DNA of 25,235 nt, taken from an uncultured Collinsella sp. (GTDB taxonomy: Bacteria > Actinomycetota > Coriobacteriia > Coriobacteriales > Coriobacteriaceae). The notes under the pieces were generated by a model. It had not been told where the DNA came from. It was given only the letters and a program-made list of their open reading frames with translations, and did no database searches. Both the position numbers and the translations under genes were made by a program. Shown piece after piece: positions 13,724 through 22,791 of this stretch; within the stretch, counting starts at the first letter, position 1; every line of letters begins with the position of its first letter. Location: assembly GCA_900538305.1 (NCBI GenBank), contig UPXY01000024.1, forward strand, positions 1 to 25,235, written 5' to 3'.

Positions 13724-14851
13724 TTACCGAGCGATGGCCTCGAGGGCGTCGGCAAGGCGCTCGGCGGCACGGCCCTGGCCGAGTCCTTCGGCATGCGCGC
13801 GCATCTGGGCACGCGTGCCGGCGTCGCGCAGCAACCCCAACACAAGGTCCGCGAAGGCGCGGTCGTCGATATCAGCGTCGGCGCACATCTTCGCCGCGTC
13901 AGCATCTACGAGATAGCGTGCGTTCGTGGTCTGGTGGTCAGCCGTCGCATGGGGATAGGGCACGAGCACCGAGGGCACGGCGAGGGCTGCGATCTCGGCG
14001 ATGGAGGACGCCCCGGCACGCGAGAGCACAAGGTCCGCCGCTGCGAGCACATCTCCCATGTCATCGATATAGGGACGCACCCGATACCGCGCTGTCTCAT
14101 CGTCGCTCAGCGCAAGGGCGCGCTCGGTGGCCTCGAAATCGTCCGCACCGGTCGAGTGCAGGACGTGTACCCCCTCGATGGCCAAAAGCTCGGACTTGAG
14201 CGAGACCATGCGCTCGTTCAGATGGTGCGCACCGAGGCTTCCGCCGAACACCACGAACAGCGTCGCGTCCCGGGGGACGCCGAGTGCCTCGCGACCGCGC
14301 TCACGGTCGCCGTCGAGCACCGATGCGCGCACGGGGTTGCCGATCATCTGGACAGCGGAAGGCTTCGCACCGCGCTTCTCGAACGCCGCGGCGACGCTCG
14401 GCTGCGCGATGGCGATGAGCGAAGCATCCTTCGCCGCCTGCTTGTTCGCAAGGCCGGGCACGGAGTTCTGCTCGTGCAGGGCATACGGAATGCCGAGCTT
14501 CGCAGCCGCACGCACGAGCGGCATCTCGATATAGGCACCGAAGCCGATCACCACATCTGGGCGCAGCGCGGGGTCGCGCTTGAAGTCGCGCACAAGCCTG
14601 CCCTCGGTGCGGGCGAGATTGGTGAGCGCGGCAATGGCGGTCCAAGGTCGCTCACGGTCGAAACCGGTCACATGGATGGGCGTGAACGCGAATCCGGCCG
14701 CCGGGACGAGCTTGCCCTCCAGGCGCCTCGATTCGCCATAGAAGCGCACCTCATGCCCGCGCTGGCGCAACTCCTCCGCAAGGGCGAGCGCCGGGTTGAC
14801 GTGTCCGGCGGTGCCGCCCGCCGCGATGGCGACCTTGAGCTTAGCGGTCAT
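13724..14851 (-). CDS. murG: Lipid II synthase (N-acetylglucosaminyl transferase MurG)
   Basis: MurG transfers GlcNAc from UDP-GlcNAc to lipid I on the inner face of the membrane, forming lipid II. The 375-residue product has the first glycine loop AAGGTAGHVNPALALAEEL (10-28), the middle ALHEQNSVPGLANK block, the GGSLGAHHLNE loop opening the second domain, and the UDP-GlcNAc-binding LSRAGASSIAEI followed by PSVLVPYPHATADHQTTNA. The ATG at 14851 was chosen because GAGAGGGG lies 6 bases upstream and it begins with the expected MTAKLKVAIAAGG. The start overlaps the ftsW stop by 11 bases, suggesting coupled translation. Confidence 0.96.
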   Translation of the reverse strand: MTAKLKVAIAAGGTAGHVNPALALAEELRQRGHEVRFYGESRRLEGKLVPAAGFAFTPIHVTGFDRERPWTAIAALTNLARTEGRLVRDFKRDPALRPDVVIGFGAYIEMPLVRAAAKLGIPYALHEQNSVPGLANKQAAKDASLIAIAQPSVAAAFEKRGAKPSAVQMIGNPVRASVLDGDRERGREALGVPRDATLFVVFGGSLGAHHLNERMVSLKSELLAIEGVHVLHSTGADDFEATERALALSDDETARYRVRPYIDDMGDVLAAADLVLSRAGASSIAEIAALAVPSVLVPYPHATADHQTTNARYLVDADAAKMCADADIDDRAFADLVLGLLRDAGTRAQMRAHAEGLGQGRAAERLADALEAIAR

Positions 14852-16595
14852 GGGAATCCCCTCTCCCGCGTCGGGAACCGCTCCCGCGCGTGCTTTCACC
14901 CTCATCATAGCGCGTGCGGACGCTGCGCGAGCGCAAACGGTCCGCAGGATCGGATCCAAGGTTCACGCGCTCGTAGGAGCCGTGGCGCTCGATGCCCTGC
15001 GCGTATCCACCGCGCGACGGGCGCTCCCTACGCGAGCCGCGACCACGACCACCTCTGTCCTCGCCTCCTCCGCGCGGCTCAGGCGCGGACACGATGCTCG
15101 TCCCGTCCACCACGGTGAAACCCTCGCGGCGGCGGGCGGAACGCGGACGGGCGACACCCGCCGTGCTACCCTCGACCCGTGCCGTCGCATAGTCGTCGAG
15201 CGAGGAAACGCCCGGTGTTTCCATGAAAGCGGCATCGGCTGCCGAGACGACGCGCATGCCCTCGCGGCGCGCGTCGTAGACGGTATGCGGATTGCTCTCG
15301 AGCGAGACGCGCAGCACGAGCCCCGCGAGGATGAGCGCGCCGATGAGGGCGGAGCCGCCGTACGAGATGAACGGCAGCGGCTTTCCCGTCATGGGCGTGA
15401 CGCCCAGGATGCCCATGATGTTGACGAGAAATTGCACGCCGATCATCGTCGTGCAACCGTAGCCGATCATCTTTCCCTGCATGGTAGGCGATTGCGCGGC
15501 AATCTTGAAGCCGGCATAGATGAGTCCCACAACCACGGCGAAGAAGACGAGCGTGCCCACGAAGCCCAACTCCTCGCCGATAATCGCGAGAATGTAGTCG
15601 TTGTGCGCCTCGGGCAGGTAGTTGTACTTCATGGTGGAGTTACCGATACCGCGACCGAAGAGACCACCGGACGCGAACGCCATGATCGCAAGCGTGGCCT
15701 GGTAGCCGGTACCATAGGGGTCCGCCCAGGGGTCAAGCAGGGCCATGATGCGCTCAAGGCGGTACGGTGCCACGGCGACCGCGACGATGCCCACGATAGC
15801 GATCCCGATCATGAGCCCGGCGACGAGCCGCCCCGAGATGCCAGCGAGAATGGCCATGAAGAAGACGGTTGCAGCGATAATGATGCAGGTACCAAGATCC
15901 GGCTCGAAGATGATGAAGAAAAGCGGAACCCCCACCGCGACCACCATGCGCGCGATAAAGCTCCCATCGCTGATCGAGCGCTCATCATAGAACTCGTGCA
16001 TGATCATCGCACTCGTGAGGATGATCACGGATTTGGCAAGCTCGGACGGCTGGAACTGGAAGCCGGCGATGATGATCCAGCGCGTGGCGCCGCCGCTTTC
16101 CTGGCCGACGAGGAGCACGGCGATAAGGAGGAGGGAGAAAACGCCCCACACACCCCACATGAGCGGTGAGCGCGTGAGCCGCATGGGTACGAGCGCGGAG
16201 AATGCGGCGAACCCAAGGCCTACAAGCAGGTTCTTCGCCTGGCTCTCGAGATAGAACGTCGAGGAATGGCCCTCGCTCAGCGCCTCGACACTCGATGCGG
16301 AGTAGACCATGAGCAAGCCGAAGGCAACGAGCGCGACCAAGCAGGCGATGAACATGATGCGCGGTCCCATGATGCGCGCGGGCACGCCGCCGATGAGCTT
16401 CTCACCGAGAGCCGAGTGTTCCCCCGCCGCGCGCCCGCCTCGACCGCGCGACGCCGCGGACGAGCGCCCGGCGGCGCGATCACGCCCAGACGCACCGTCC
16501 CCGCGTGTTCCCGAAGCACTCGACTTCGCGCGTGCCGCCTTCGCCTCGTTCGTGCGGCCTTTCTTGGTATCTTCCCGCTTCGTGGGTGTCGCCAT
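14841..16595 (-). CDS. ftsW: FtsW, septal peptidoglycan polymerase (SEDS family)
   Basis: FtsW is a multi-span SEDS glycosyltransferase that polymerises lipid II at the septum together with FtsI. The 584-residue product has about ten hydrophobic spans between residues 77 and 432, with family blocks GLLMVYSASS, GFQFQPSELAK, FEPDLGT, AHNDYILAIIGEELGFVG and GKPLPFISYGGSAL. Residues 1 to about 75 are an Arg/Ala/Gly/Ser-rich tail, and about 145 residues after the last span form an Arg/Gly-rich cytoplasmic tail, both longer than usual. ATG at 16595 has AGGTGA five bases upstream; that sequence contains the murD stop codon, and earlier in-frame starts at 16604 (GTG) and 16601 (ATG) are too close to it. 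It overlaps murG. Confidence 0.94.
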   Translation of the reverse strand: MATPTKREDTKKGRTNEAKAARAKSSASGTRGDGASGRDRAAGRSSAASRGRGGRAAGEHSALGEKLIGGVPARIMGPRIMFIACLVALVAFGLLMVYSASSVEALSEGHSSTFYLESQAKNLLVGLGFAAFSALVPMRLTRSPLMWGVWGVFSLLLIAVLLVGQESGGATRWIIIAGFQFQPSELAKSVIILTSAMIMHEFYDERSISDGSFIARMVVAVGVPLFFIIFEPDLGTCIIIAATVFFMAILAGISGRLVAGLMIGIAIVGIVAVAVAPYRLERIMALLDPWADPYGTGYQATLAIMAFASGGLFGRGIGNSTMKYNYLPEAHNDYILAIIGEELGFVGTLVFFAVVVGLIYAGFKIAAQSPTMQGKMIGYGCTTMIGVQFLVNIMGILGVTPMTGKPLPFISYGGSALIGALILAGLVLRVSLESNPHTVYDARREGMRVVSAADAAFMETPGVSSLDDYATARVEGSTAGVARPRSARRREGFTVVDGTSIVSAPEPRGGGEDRGGRGRGSRRERPSRGGYAQGIERHGSYERVNLGSDPADRLRSRSVRTRYDEGESTRGSGSRRGRGDSHDR

Positions 16596-16600
16596 GAGCA

Positions 16601-18031
16601 TCACCTGCTGCCACCGCTCTTGCGGCTCAGATCCGCCACGAGCTCCTTGAAGCGGTCGCCGCGTTCTTCAAAGCCCGAAAACTCGTCGAATGAAGAGCAC
16701 GCGGGCGAAAGCAGCACCACGTCGTCCGCGTGCGCGAGCGCGCGGGCGACCTCAACGGCATCGGCGAGATGCTCCGCCTTCGCAAGTTCGACGCCCTCCC
16801 GGCGAGTAGGTTCGGCAAACGCCGCGAGGAAGCGGTCGCGAGCCTCACCGAAGCATACGATCGCGCGGACGCACGATGCCGAAACGCGCTCAGCGAAGTC
16901 GGAAAGCTCGGTGCCTTTGTCCGTGCCGCCCAAGAGGAGCACCACGGAATCGTTCGGAAAGGCGGTGAGCGCCTTCTCCACAGCATCGGTGTTCGTGGCT
17001 TTCGAGTCATTCACATAGCGCACGCCGTCGACCGTCCGCACGGGTTCAATACGATGCTCGAGGGGCTGAAACGTCGTGAGGGCGTGCGCCACGCCTGTCG
17101 GCTCCGCACCCACCCACAGGGCGGCCGCCGCAGCGGCGAGCGCGTCGAGCTCGTTGTGCGCGCCAGAGATGGCAAGTTCGGTGGCCGCGCACAAACGGTG
17201 TTCTACTCCGCGCAAACGGCAGATGAGCACGCCGTCTCGAATGAACGCCGCGCTCGGCGCCCCGCTATCCTCATGCGCGAGCTCGCAGACCTCCGCGCCC
17301 GTCGCGTGCGCCTCGGGCAGCGCCGCGGCGGAGCCCGCATCCTCGACGCAGACGACGGCAAGGTCGCCTGCACCCTGGTTTGCAAAGATTCGGCGCTTCG
17401 CAGCCGCATACGCCTCATGCGTGCGATGCCAGGCAAGGTGGTCGGGCGTGATGTTCAGCAACACGGAAACGCGTGGATGCAGCTCGCTTGTCGTCGCAAG
17501 CTGATAGCTCGAGAGCTCGGCGGCGAACCACGAGCCCTCCGCACGCCTATCGATAGCGGTGATGGGCGCCACGCCGATGTTTCCCACCGCGCGGCAGGCC
17601 AGTCCCGATTCATTCAGAAGATGGTTGATGAGCGACGTCGTCGTGGTTTTGCCGTTCGTTCCCGTGACAGCGATCCAGCGCTCGGGCGAAAGGCGAAAGG
17701 CGAACTCCGGCTCGCCCATGATCTCGCTCGCATGCGCGCGCCCGCTCGCAAAAAACGCGCTGAACTCCGAGATGCCGGGACTCGCCACACAGACGTCATA
17801 GCTGCCCTCGACCTCTTCCGTGCCGAGCACGCAGGTAGCGCCCATCACCTCGAGCGAGCGCGTCTGCGCACAGGGCTTGATTTTGGAACCAGGGTATATC
17901 GTCACGCTCTTCACAAACCCGCCCAGGTGCTCGGTGGCCCAGCGGGCAAGGGCGAGCCCTGTGGCTCCAAGCCCGAGCACCAAAAGGTCGATGCCTTCGT
18001 CCAAACGTTTACCGCCTATCTCAGCACTCAT
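16601..18031 (-). CDS. murD: UDP-N-acetylmuramoylalanine--D-glutamate ligase
   Basis: MurD adds D-glutamate to UDP-MurNAc-L-Ala in the cytoplasm. The 476-residue product has an N-terminal VLGLGATGLALA domain, the P-loop GTNGKTTT (124-131), the NITPDHLAWH block, the C-terminal YVNDSKATNTDAVEKAL, LLLGGTDKG and SPACSSFDEFSGFEERGDRFKELV. GAGG precedes the ATG by 7 bases. It starts 12 bases after mraY and its stop codon forms part of the ftsW ribosome binding site. Confidence 0.96.
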   Translation of the reverse strand: MSAEIGGKRLDEGIDLLVLGLGATGLALARWATEHLGGFVKSVTIYPGSKIKPCAQTRSLEVMGATCVLGTEEVEGSYDVCVASPGISEFSAFFASGRAHASEIMGEPEFAFRLSPERWIAVTGTNGKTTTTSLINHLLNESGLACRAVGNIGVAPITAIDRRAEGSWFAAELSSYQLATTSELHPRVSVLLNITPDHLAWHRTHEAYAAAKRRIFANQGAGDLAVVCVEDAGSAAALPEAHATGAEVCELAHEDSGAPSAAFIRDGVLICRLRGVEHRLCAATELAISGAHNELDALAAAAAALWVGAEPTGVAHALTTFQPLEHRIEPVRTVDGVRYVNDSKATNTDAVEKALTAFPNDSVVLLLGGTDKGTELSDFAERVSASCVRAIVCFGEARDRFLAAFAEPTRREGVELAKAEHLADAVEVARALAHADDVVLLSPACSSFDEFSGFEERGDRFKELVADLSRKSGGSR

Positions 18032-18043
18032 CTGCGCACCTCG

Positions 18044-19075
18044 CTAGCCCAGCTGGAAGAAGAGGGCGAGGCCGAGCGCGCCGAACGCCGCGGATACGAT
18101 CCAGAACCGAATGACGACCTTCGTCTCCGCCCAACCCATCTTTTCGAAATGATGATGGATGGGTGCCATGAGAAAGACGCGCTTACCCGTGGCCTTGAAG
18201 CTCACGACCTGGATCATGACGGAAAGCGCCTCGATAATGAAGAGGCCGCCCACAATAAGAGAAACAACCTCGGTGTTCGTCATGACGGCCACCGCCGCGA
18301 GTGCGGCACCGAGGGCGAGCGAGCCGGTGTCGCCCATGAAGATGCTCGCCGGGTAGCAGTTGAACCACAGAAAACCCAGGCACGCGCCCGCGCACGACGT
18401 GCAAAAGACCGTGAGGTTCGGGTCGTTGCACAAAAACGTGACGGCGGCCATGATAAGCAGGGCGATCATCGAGGTGCCGCCCGCGAGGCCGTCGAGACCG
18501 TCTGTGAGGTTCACAGCGTTCGAGAGCCCTGCGATGAGAAGCCACGTGAACGCCACATAGAGCCACGGGATCGAAAACGCCTGGCCACCGAGGTCAAGCG
18601 TGGTAGTGAGCACGCCGAGGTCGATCGCGAAGCCACCGGGGAAGCGCACGATGGGCTCCACGCCGCACCAGTTCACGGAAAACAGGCAGAACAGTACGCA
18701 GATGAGCGTGAGACCGATCATCTTCGCGTGCGGCGTGAGGCCGAGCGAGCGCCCGTGCGTCACCGAGGTCGCGTCGTCGATGAGGCCGAGGAGCCCCGTG
18801 GCGACCGTCGCCAAAAGCACGAGGACGAGCTCGGTAGTGAGCTTGCCCATAAGCAGGCACGTGACGACGATGGAAATCAAGATGATCACACCGCCCATGG
18901 TAGGCGTGCCCTGCTTGACCAGATGACGCTCCGGACCGTCGGCGCGCACCTGCTGGCCGATGCCCTCGAACTTGAGGATACGAATCCACAGCGGCATGAG
19001 CGCGAGCGCGATGACCGCTGCAATACCGAGTGCGAGAAATGCCTGGTATGTGGGGTATGAAGGATTGCCGAGCAT
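18044..19075 (-). CDS. mraY: Phospho-MurNAc-pentapeptide transferase
   Basis: MraY transfers phospho-MurNAc-pentapeptide to undecaprenyl phosphate, giving lipid I. The 343-residue product is a ten-span membrane protein with the aspartate pair D100-D101 (LIDDATSV), NAVNLTDGLDGLAGG (186-200), FMGDTGSLALG (246-256) and the histidine cluster APIHHHFE (304-311). The ATG directly follows the murF stop codon (TAG-ATG), and GAGGAGG inside the end of murF is its ribosome binding site, so translation is probably coupled. Confidence 0.97.
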   Translation of the reverse strand: MLGNPSYPTYQAFLALGIAAVIALALMPLWIRILKFEGIGQQVRADGPERHLVKQGTPTMGGVIILISIVVTCLLMGKLTTELVLVLLATVATGLLGLIDDATSVTHGRSLGLTPHAKMIGLTLICVLFCLFSVNWCGVEPIVRFPGGFAIDLGVLTTTLDLGGQAFSIPWLYVAFTWLLIAGLSNAVNLTDGLDGLAGGTSMIALLIMAAVTFLCNDPNLTVFCTSCAGACLGFLWFNCYPASIFMGDTGSLALGAALAAVAVMTNTEVVSLIVGGLFIIEALSVMIQVVSFKATGKRVFLMAPIHHHFEKMGWAETKVVIRFWIVSAAFGALGLALFFQLG

Positions 19076-20542
19076 CTAGCAGACCTCCTCGACGAGACGA
19101 TCGAGCCCAACGAAGCGCGAGCCCTTCACGAGCACCACGTTATCCTGTGCGAAGATGCCGGCAAGACGCGCGATCGCCTCGTCGGTGTCTTCGAGCACGA
19201 GCACGGCATCGTCCGAGAGCCCCATGAGAAGGGCCGCCCGCGCCATGTGCCGGGCATCCTCACCACCGACGCACACGAGGTAGTCGAGCTTCTTGGCGGC
19301 GGCATAGGCACCCACGAGCTCGTGGAGGCGCGGCGCTTCGTCACCGAGCTCGCCGATCTCGCCGAGGACGGCGATGCGGCTGCCCGTTGCGGGCAGGAGA
19401 CAGAGCAGATCGAGCGCAGCCGCCATGGACTCGGGGCTCGCGTTGTAGGAATCGTCGATGACGCGCGCGCCGGTGGCAGCGCGGCGGATCTCCTGGCGGC
19501 GTCCCGTGACGGTGAGGTCGGCGAGCGCGCGAACGATATCCTCGCCAGCCACCCCGAGTCTATCGGCCACGGCGATGGCGAGCACCGCGTTCGAAACCGT
19601 CTGCGCACCGACCGTGGAGAGCACGACCTCGAGCGAGCGGCAACCCGGCAGCTCGACGCTCACGTGCGGATGTCCCTCGTCGTCCAAGGCGATGTCGCCC
19701 CACTTGTAGTCGCAGCCCGCATGCGCACCGCACCGAACGGGCTCGATACCCGGCGTGTAGTCGGCGATATGTTCGAGCAAAAAGGGGAAGAAGTCGTCAT
19801 CCGCGGGGAGCGCGAGCACGGGTGCCGCATGGGGCTTTCCCACCTCGGCGCCCTCCGGGATGGGCTGCATACCGCAGGTGATCTCCATCTTGGCGAGCGC
19901 GATGTTCTCGCGGCTGCCCAGCATGCCGATATGCGAGGTGCCGATCTTCGTGATGGCTGCGATGTTCGGCCGCGCCGCGCGCGAGAGCTGCTCGATCTCG
20001 CCGCGCGTGTTCATGCCCATCTCGAGCACGAGCACCTGCGTGTCCTCGGGCGCCGAGAGGATGGTGAGCGGCATGCCGATGAGATTGTTGAAATTGCCCG
20101 CCGTGGCATGGACGCGATAGGTGGTGGAAAGGATCTGGGCGAGCATGTCCTTCGTCGTAGTCTTGCCGATCGACCCGGTCACGCCCACGACGGTGCAGCC
20201 CAGGCGCTCACGCCAGAAACGTGCGAGCGCGAGCAGAAACGCCTCGCCGCTCTCGATGGAAAGAACGGCGCAGCCGCGGCCCTCGGCGCACGAGATGAGC
20301 TCCGGTTCGGGCGCGCGCGTGAGCGCGACGCACGCGGCACCGGCTTCGATGGCAGAGCGGGCGAAATCGTTGCCGTCGACGCGCTCGCCGGGAAACGCCA
20401 CGAAGATCGAGTCGGGCTCGACCTGGCGCGAATCGATGACGCAGCCGCAGCAGGTGCGCGCGGGATCGCCCGCAACGAGGGTTGCCACTGGCGCGGAGAG
20501 CCACTCCATGGAAAGGATGTCTTGAATCTGAACCTGTACCAT
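19076..20542 (-). CDS. murF: UDP-MurNAc-tripeptide--D-alanyl-D-alanine ligase
   Basis: MurF adds D-Ala-D-Ala, completing the pentapeptide precursor. The 488-residue product has the N-terminal VIDSRQVEPDSIFVAFPGERVDGNDF block, the P-loop GSIGKTTT (123-130), the TAGNFNNLIGMPLTIL block, GMNTRGEIEQLSR and the C-terminal VIDDSYNASPESM block. These are MurF rather than MurE features: the NFNNLIG and YNASP motifs are diagnostic. The start at 20542 is preceded by AAGGGG; an in-frame upstream codon lacks one. The 352-base gap before it (20543-20894) holds nested inverted repeats where murE would be expected. Confidence 0.96.
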   Translation of the reverse strand: MVQVQIQDILSMEWLSAPVATLVAGDPARTCCGCVIDSRQVEPDSIFVAFPGERVDGNDFARSAIEAGAACVALTRAPEPELISCAEGRGCAVLSIESGEAFLLALARFWRERLGCTVVGVTGSIGKTTTKDMLAQILSTTYRVHATAGNFNNLIGMPLTILSAPEDTQVLVLEMGMNTRGEIEQLSRAARPNIAAITKIGTSHIGMLGSRENIALAKMEITCGMQPIPEGAEVGKPHAAPVLALPADDDFFPFLLEHIADYTPGIEPVRCGAHAGCDYKWGDIALDDEGHPHVSVELPGCRSLEVVLSTVGAQTVSNAVLAIAVADRLGVAGEDIVRALADLTVTGRRQEIRRAATGARVIDDSYNASPESMAAALDLLCLLPATGSRIAVLGEIGELGDEAPRLHELVGAYAAAKKLDYLVCVGGEDARHMARAALLMGLSDDAVLVLEDTDEAIARLAGIFAQDNVVLVKGSRFVGLDRLVEEVC

Positions 20543-20575
20543 GTCTTCCCCTTGGTTGAGTTTTGTCAACGGGCT

Positions 20576-20581
20576 ATTCTA
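20576..20581 (-). promoter_or_regulatory. Candidate -10 upstream of murF
   Basis: TAGAAT on the minus strand lies 34 bases before the murF start. No clear -35 is found at 17 bases. If the nested repeats stop transcription, a promoter would be needed here. The stretch 20582-20651 shows nothing else. Confidence 0.25.
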
Positions 20582-20651
20582 CCGTAGCCACAGGCTCCTC
20601 CGTGCCCCGCCGTACCGAACGCACAAGAGGTTCAGAGCCGGGTAGGCTTCG

Positions 20652-20882
20652 GGGACGGCTGAAATGTAACATTACCCCAGCGACTTTTTTACATCGAGCA
20701 GAACCCGACCGATTGTTGCACAGGTAAAATTACCCCAGCGACTTTTTTACATCGAGCGGCAGATAACGCGTAGAATCGATTGGTTTCCCGCTCGATGTAA
20801 AAAAGTCGCTGGGGTAATTTTACCTGCCGCGCTCGGGCGCTGTAAAAAAGTCGCTGGGGTAATGTTACATTTCAGCCGTCCC
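20652..20882. repeat. Nested double inverted-repeat element with four unit copies
   Basis: The outer arms 20652-20693 and 20841-20882 are perfect 42-base complements; each carries GGGACGGCTGAA joined to one repeat unit. The inner arms 20721-20759 and 20788-20826 are perfect 39-base complements, each with one unit, enclosing a 28-base loop. The two left-hand units also share ATCGAGC after the T-run, as tandem copies would. The element fills the ftsI-murF gap and ends 12 bases from the ftsI stop codon. No target duplication and no coding capacity are seen. Confidence 0.97.
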
Positions 20883-20894
20883 TAGGGTGATACG

Positions 20895-22778
20895 CTACCT
20901 CGTGGGCTTCACACCGAGGATCTGGAGGGCTTGCTCCATCGCCTCCTTAACGGCGGGAGATGCCATGTAGGAGAGATACGACGTGTCGTCGAGCGTCGCG
21001 TAGACGAGCACCTTCGGGTCGGATGCCGGCGCAAACGCCATAAACGACGCCATGTACTTACCCTCTGCATAGCCGCCCGACTCATCGGCGCGCTCGGCCG
21101 TACCGGTCTTGCCCGCCACGTCGTAGCCATCGATGGCACCGCCCGAACCGGTTCCCTCGTCCACGACCGTCACCATCATGGACGTGACGGCCTGCGCGGT
21201 CTCTTCCTCGATGATGCGCTTCTCGCCCTCGCTCCAATCGATGGCCTCGCCGTGGCGCGACTTCAAGAAATGCGGGGTGCATGCCACGCCGCCGTTGGCA
21301 ATCGCGGCGACAGCGCGTGCCACCGCGACGGGCGGCAACGAGATACCTTGGCCGAAGGACATCGACGGCACGCTCGATCCGTCATACGCATCCCGTTCGC
21401 GCACAATACCCGTTGCCTCGCCGGGAAAATCGATTCCCGTCGACTCACCGAATCCGTAACGTTCGAGGTATTCGGCGAAATTGTCGGCACCGATCTCGTT
21501 TCCTACGAGCACCATACCCGTGTTCGAGGAGCGACGTAGGATCTCGCGGAGCGTCATCTCCATCTGGTAATCGCGATTATCGACGTCGGTGACCCAGTCG
21601 TCGCCGGCCTTCACCTTCGCCGGAACCGTGAACGTCGTATCGGGCGTCATGAGCCCCAGATCGATCGCCATACTCGAGACGACGGTCTTGAACACCGAGC
21701 CCGGTTCGTAGGCATCGGTGACGACGCGCAGGTTCATGTCGGCTGCATTCGTGTTCGCCAGATCCGTTGGGTTGAACGTGGGCGAAGAGCATGCCGCAAG
21801 GATCTCGCCCGTGGTGGGATCGAGCACGATCATCGAGCCGTTCTTCGCGCTGGAGCGCGTGACGGCGTCGGCGATGGCCTGCTCGGCCGCGGTTTGGATG
21901 TTCACGTCGAGCGTGAGCACGAGGTCGGTGCCATCCTGCGCAGAGACCTTCTCGTAGGCGCCTCCCGCGATGAAGGAGCCATCGCGGCCGCGCTCGCGCA
22001 CGATCGAGCCGTTCGTCCCGGTCAGGTCTTCGTCATAGTACACCTCGAGACCGGAAAGCCCCACGTTGTCGACGTTCACCACGCCGAGTACCTGCGATGC
22101 GAGATTACCGTATGGGTAGACGCGCTTCATCGACTGCTCGAACTCGATGCCGACAATACCACGCTCGGCGATGAGATCGGCATCCTCCTGGTCGACCTGG
22201 CGCTTGATGTAGTTGAAGGTCGTATCTGCCGTGACCTGCTCACGGCACCAGTCCGCGTCGACGCGGAGCACTTCCACCAGCACATCGACCGCGGCATCCG
22301 CATCCTCTATGAGCTTGGGATTCACGTAGACGTTCTGACACTCCACACTCGAGGTGAGCACGTTGCCGTTGCGGTCGTAGATGGTTCCGCGCTTGGCGAA
22401 GAGCGTCTGGCTCGACAGGCGACGGGAATCCGCACGCCCGCGATAGGTCGAAGCGTTGGCGATCTGGTAGTCGAAGAGCTTGAGCACGCTGAGCCCGAGT
22501 CCCGCGCCCATGACCCCGAGCACGACGTTGCGTCGGGTGACGAGCCCCTGCTCGGAGGTATCGTTAAGAAGTGTATGGGAAGAGCCGTCACGAGGCGGTC
22601 TGCCCGACCCGCCGCGTCCCATGCCGCTGCCGGAACGCGAGCGCGCCGCACGACCGGAATCGTCGCGCCTGCGCGCATCGCGTCCATCAAACCCTGTCGT
22701 TCGCTGCCTGCGGGAGCTCGAAGCGCCTCGGCGCTCCCCGTCCCTGCCGCGCCCCCCGGTGTACCGGTCACGCGCCAT
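20895..22778 (-). CDS. ftsI: Septal penicillin-binding protein 3 (FtsI, class B transpeptidase)
   Basis: FtsI cross-links septal peptidoglycan with FtsW. The 627-residue product has an Arg/Gly/Ser-rich cytoplasmic tail (1 to about 80), one membrane span near 84-102 (RNVVLGVMGAGLGLSVLKLF), a dimerisation domain starting LFAKRGTIYDRNGNVL, and the transpeptidase domain with SxxK at 361-364 (PGSVFK), SxN at 417-419 (SSN) and KTG at 557-559 (AGKTGTAE). No C-terminal PASTA repeats are present. The start at 22778 is preceded by GGGAGG; an upstream in-frame codon would run into ftsL. The gene follows ftsL by 13 bases. Confidence 0.96.
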   Translation of the reverse strand: MARDRYTGGRGRDGERRGASSSRRQRTTGFDGRDARRRDDSGRAARSRSGSGMGRGGSGRPPRDGSSHTLLNDTSEQGLVTRRNVVLGVMGAGLGLSVLKLFDYQIANASTYRGRADSRRLSSQTLFAKRGTIYDRNGNVLTSSVECQNVYVNPKLIEDADAAVDVLVEVLRVDADWCREQVTADTTFNYIKRQVDQEDADLIAERGIVGIEFEQSMKRVYPYGNLASQVLGVVNVDNVGLSGLEVYYDEDLTGTNGSIVRERGRDGSFIAGGAYEKVSAQDGTDLVLTLDVNIQTAAEQAIADAVTRSSAKNGSMIVLDPTTGEILAACSSPTFNPTDLANTNAADMNLRVVTDAYEPGSVFKTVVSSMAIDLGLMTPDTTFTVPAKVKAGDDWVTDVDNRDYQMEMTLREILRRSSNTGMVLVGNEIGADNFAEYLERYGFGESTGIDFPGEATGIVRERDAYDGSSVPSMSFGQGISLPPVAVARAVAAIANGGVACTPHFLKSRHGEAIDWSEGEKRIIEEETAQAVTSMMVTVVDEGTGSGGAIDGYDVAGKTGTAERADESGGYAEGKYMASFMAFAPASDPKVLVYATLDDTSYLSYMASPAVKEAMEQALQILGVKPTR

Positions 22779-22791
22779 GGTTCCTCCCGCT

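Noticed and set aside
16730..19060. Long plus-strand open frame opposite murD and mraY
   Set aside because: Arg/Glu/Ala/His-rich antisense shadow of high-GC genes; it crosses two well-defined genes and has no start signal or family motif.
20561..20566. TTGACA as -35 of a murF promoter
   Set aside because: At 16-18 bases downstream there is no -10 and the distance would place transcription start inside murF.
20652..20882. CRISPR array
   Set aside because: The repeats are inverted rather than direct, spacing is irregular, and no cas genes are present.
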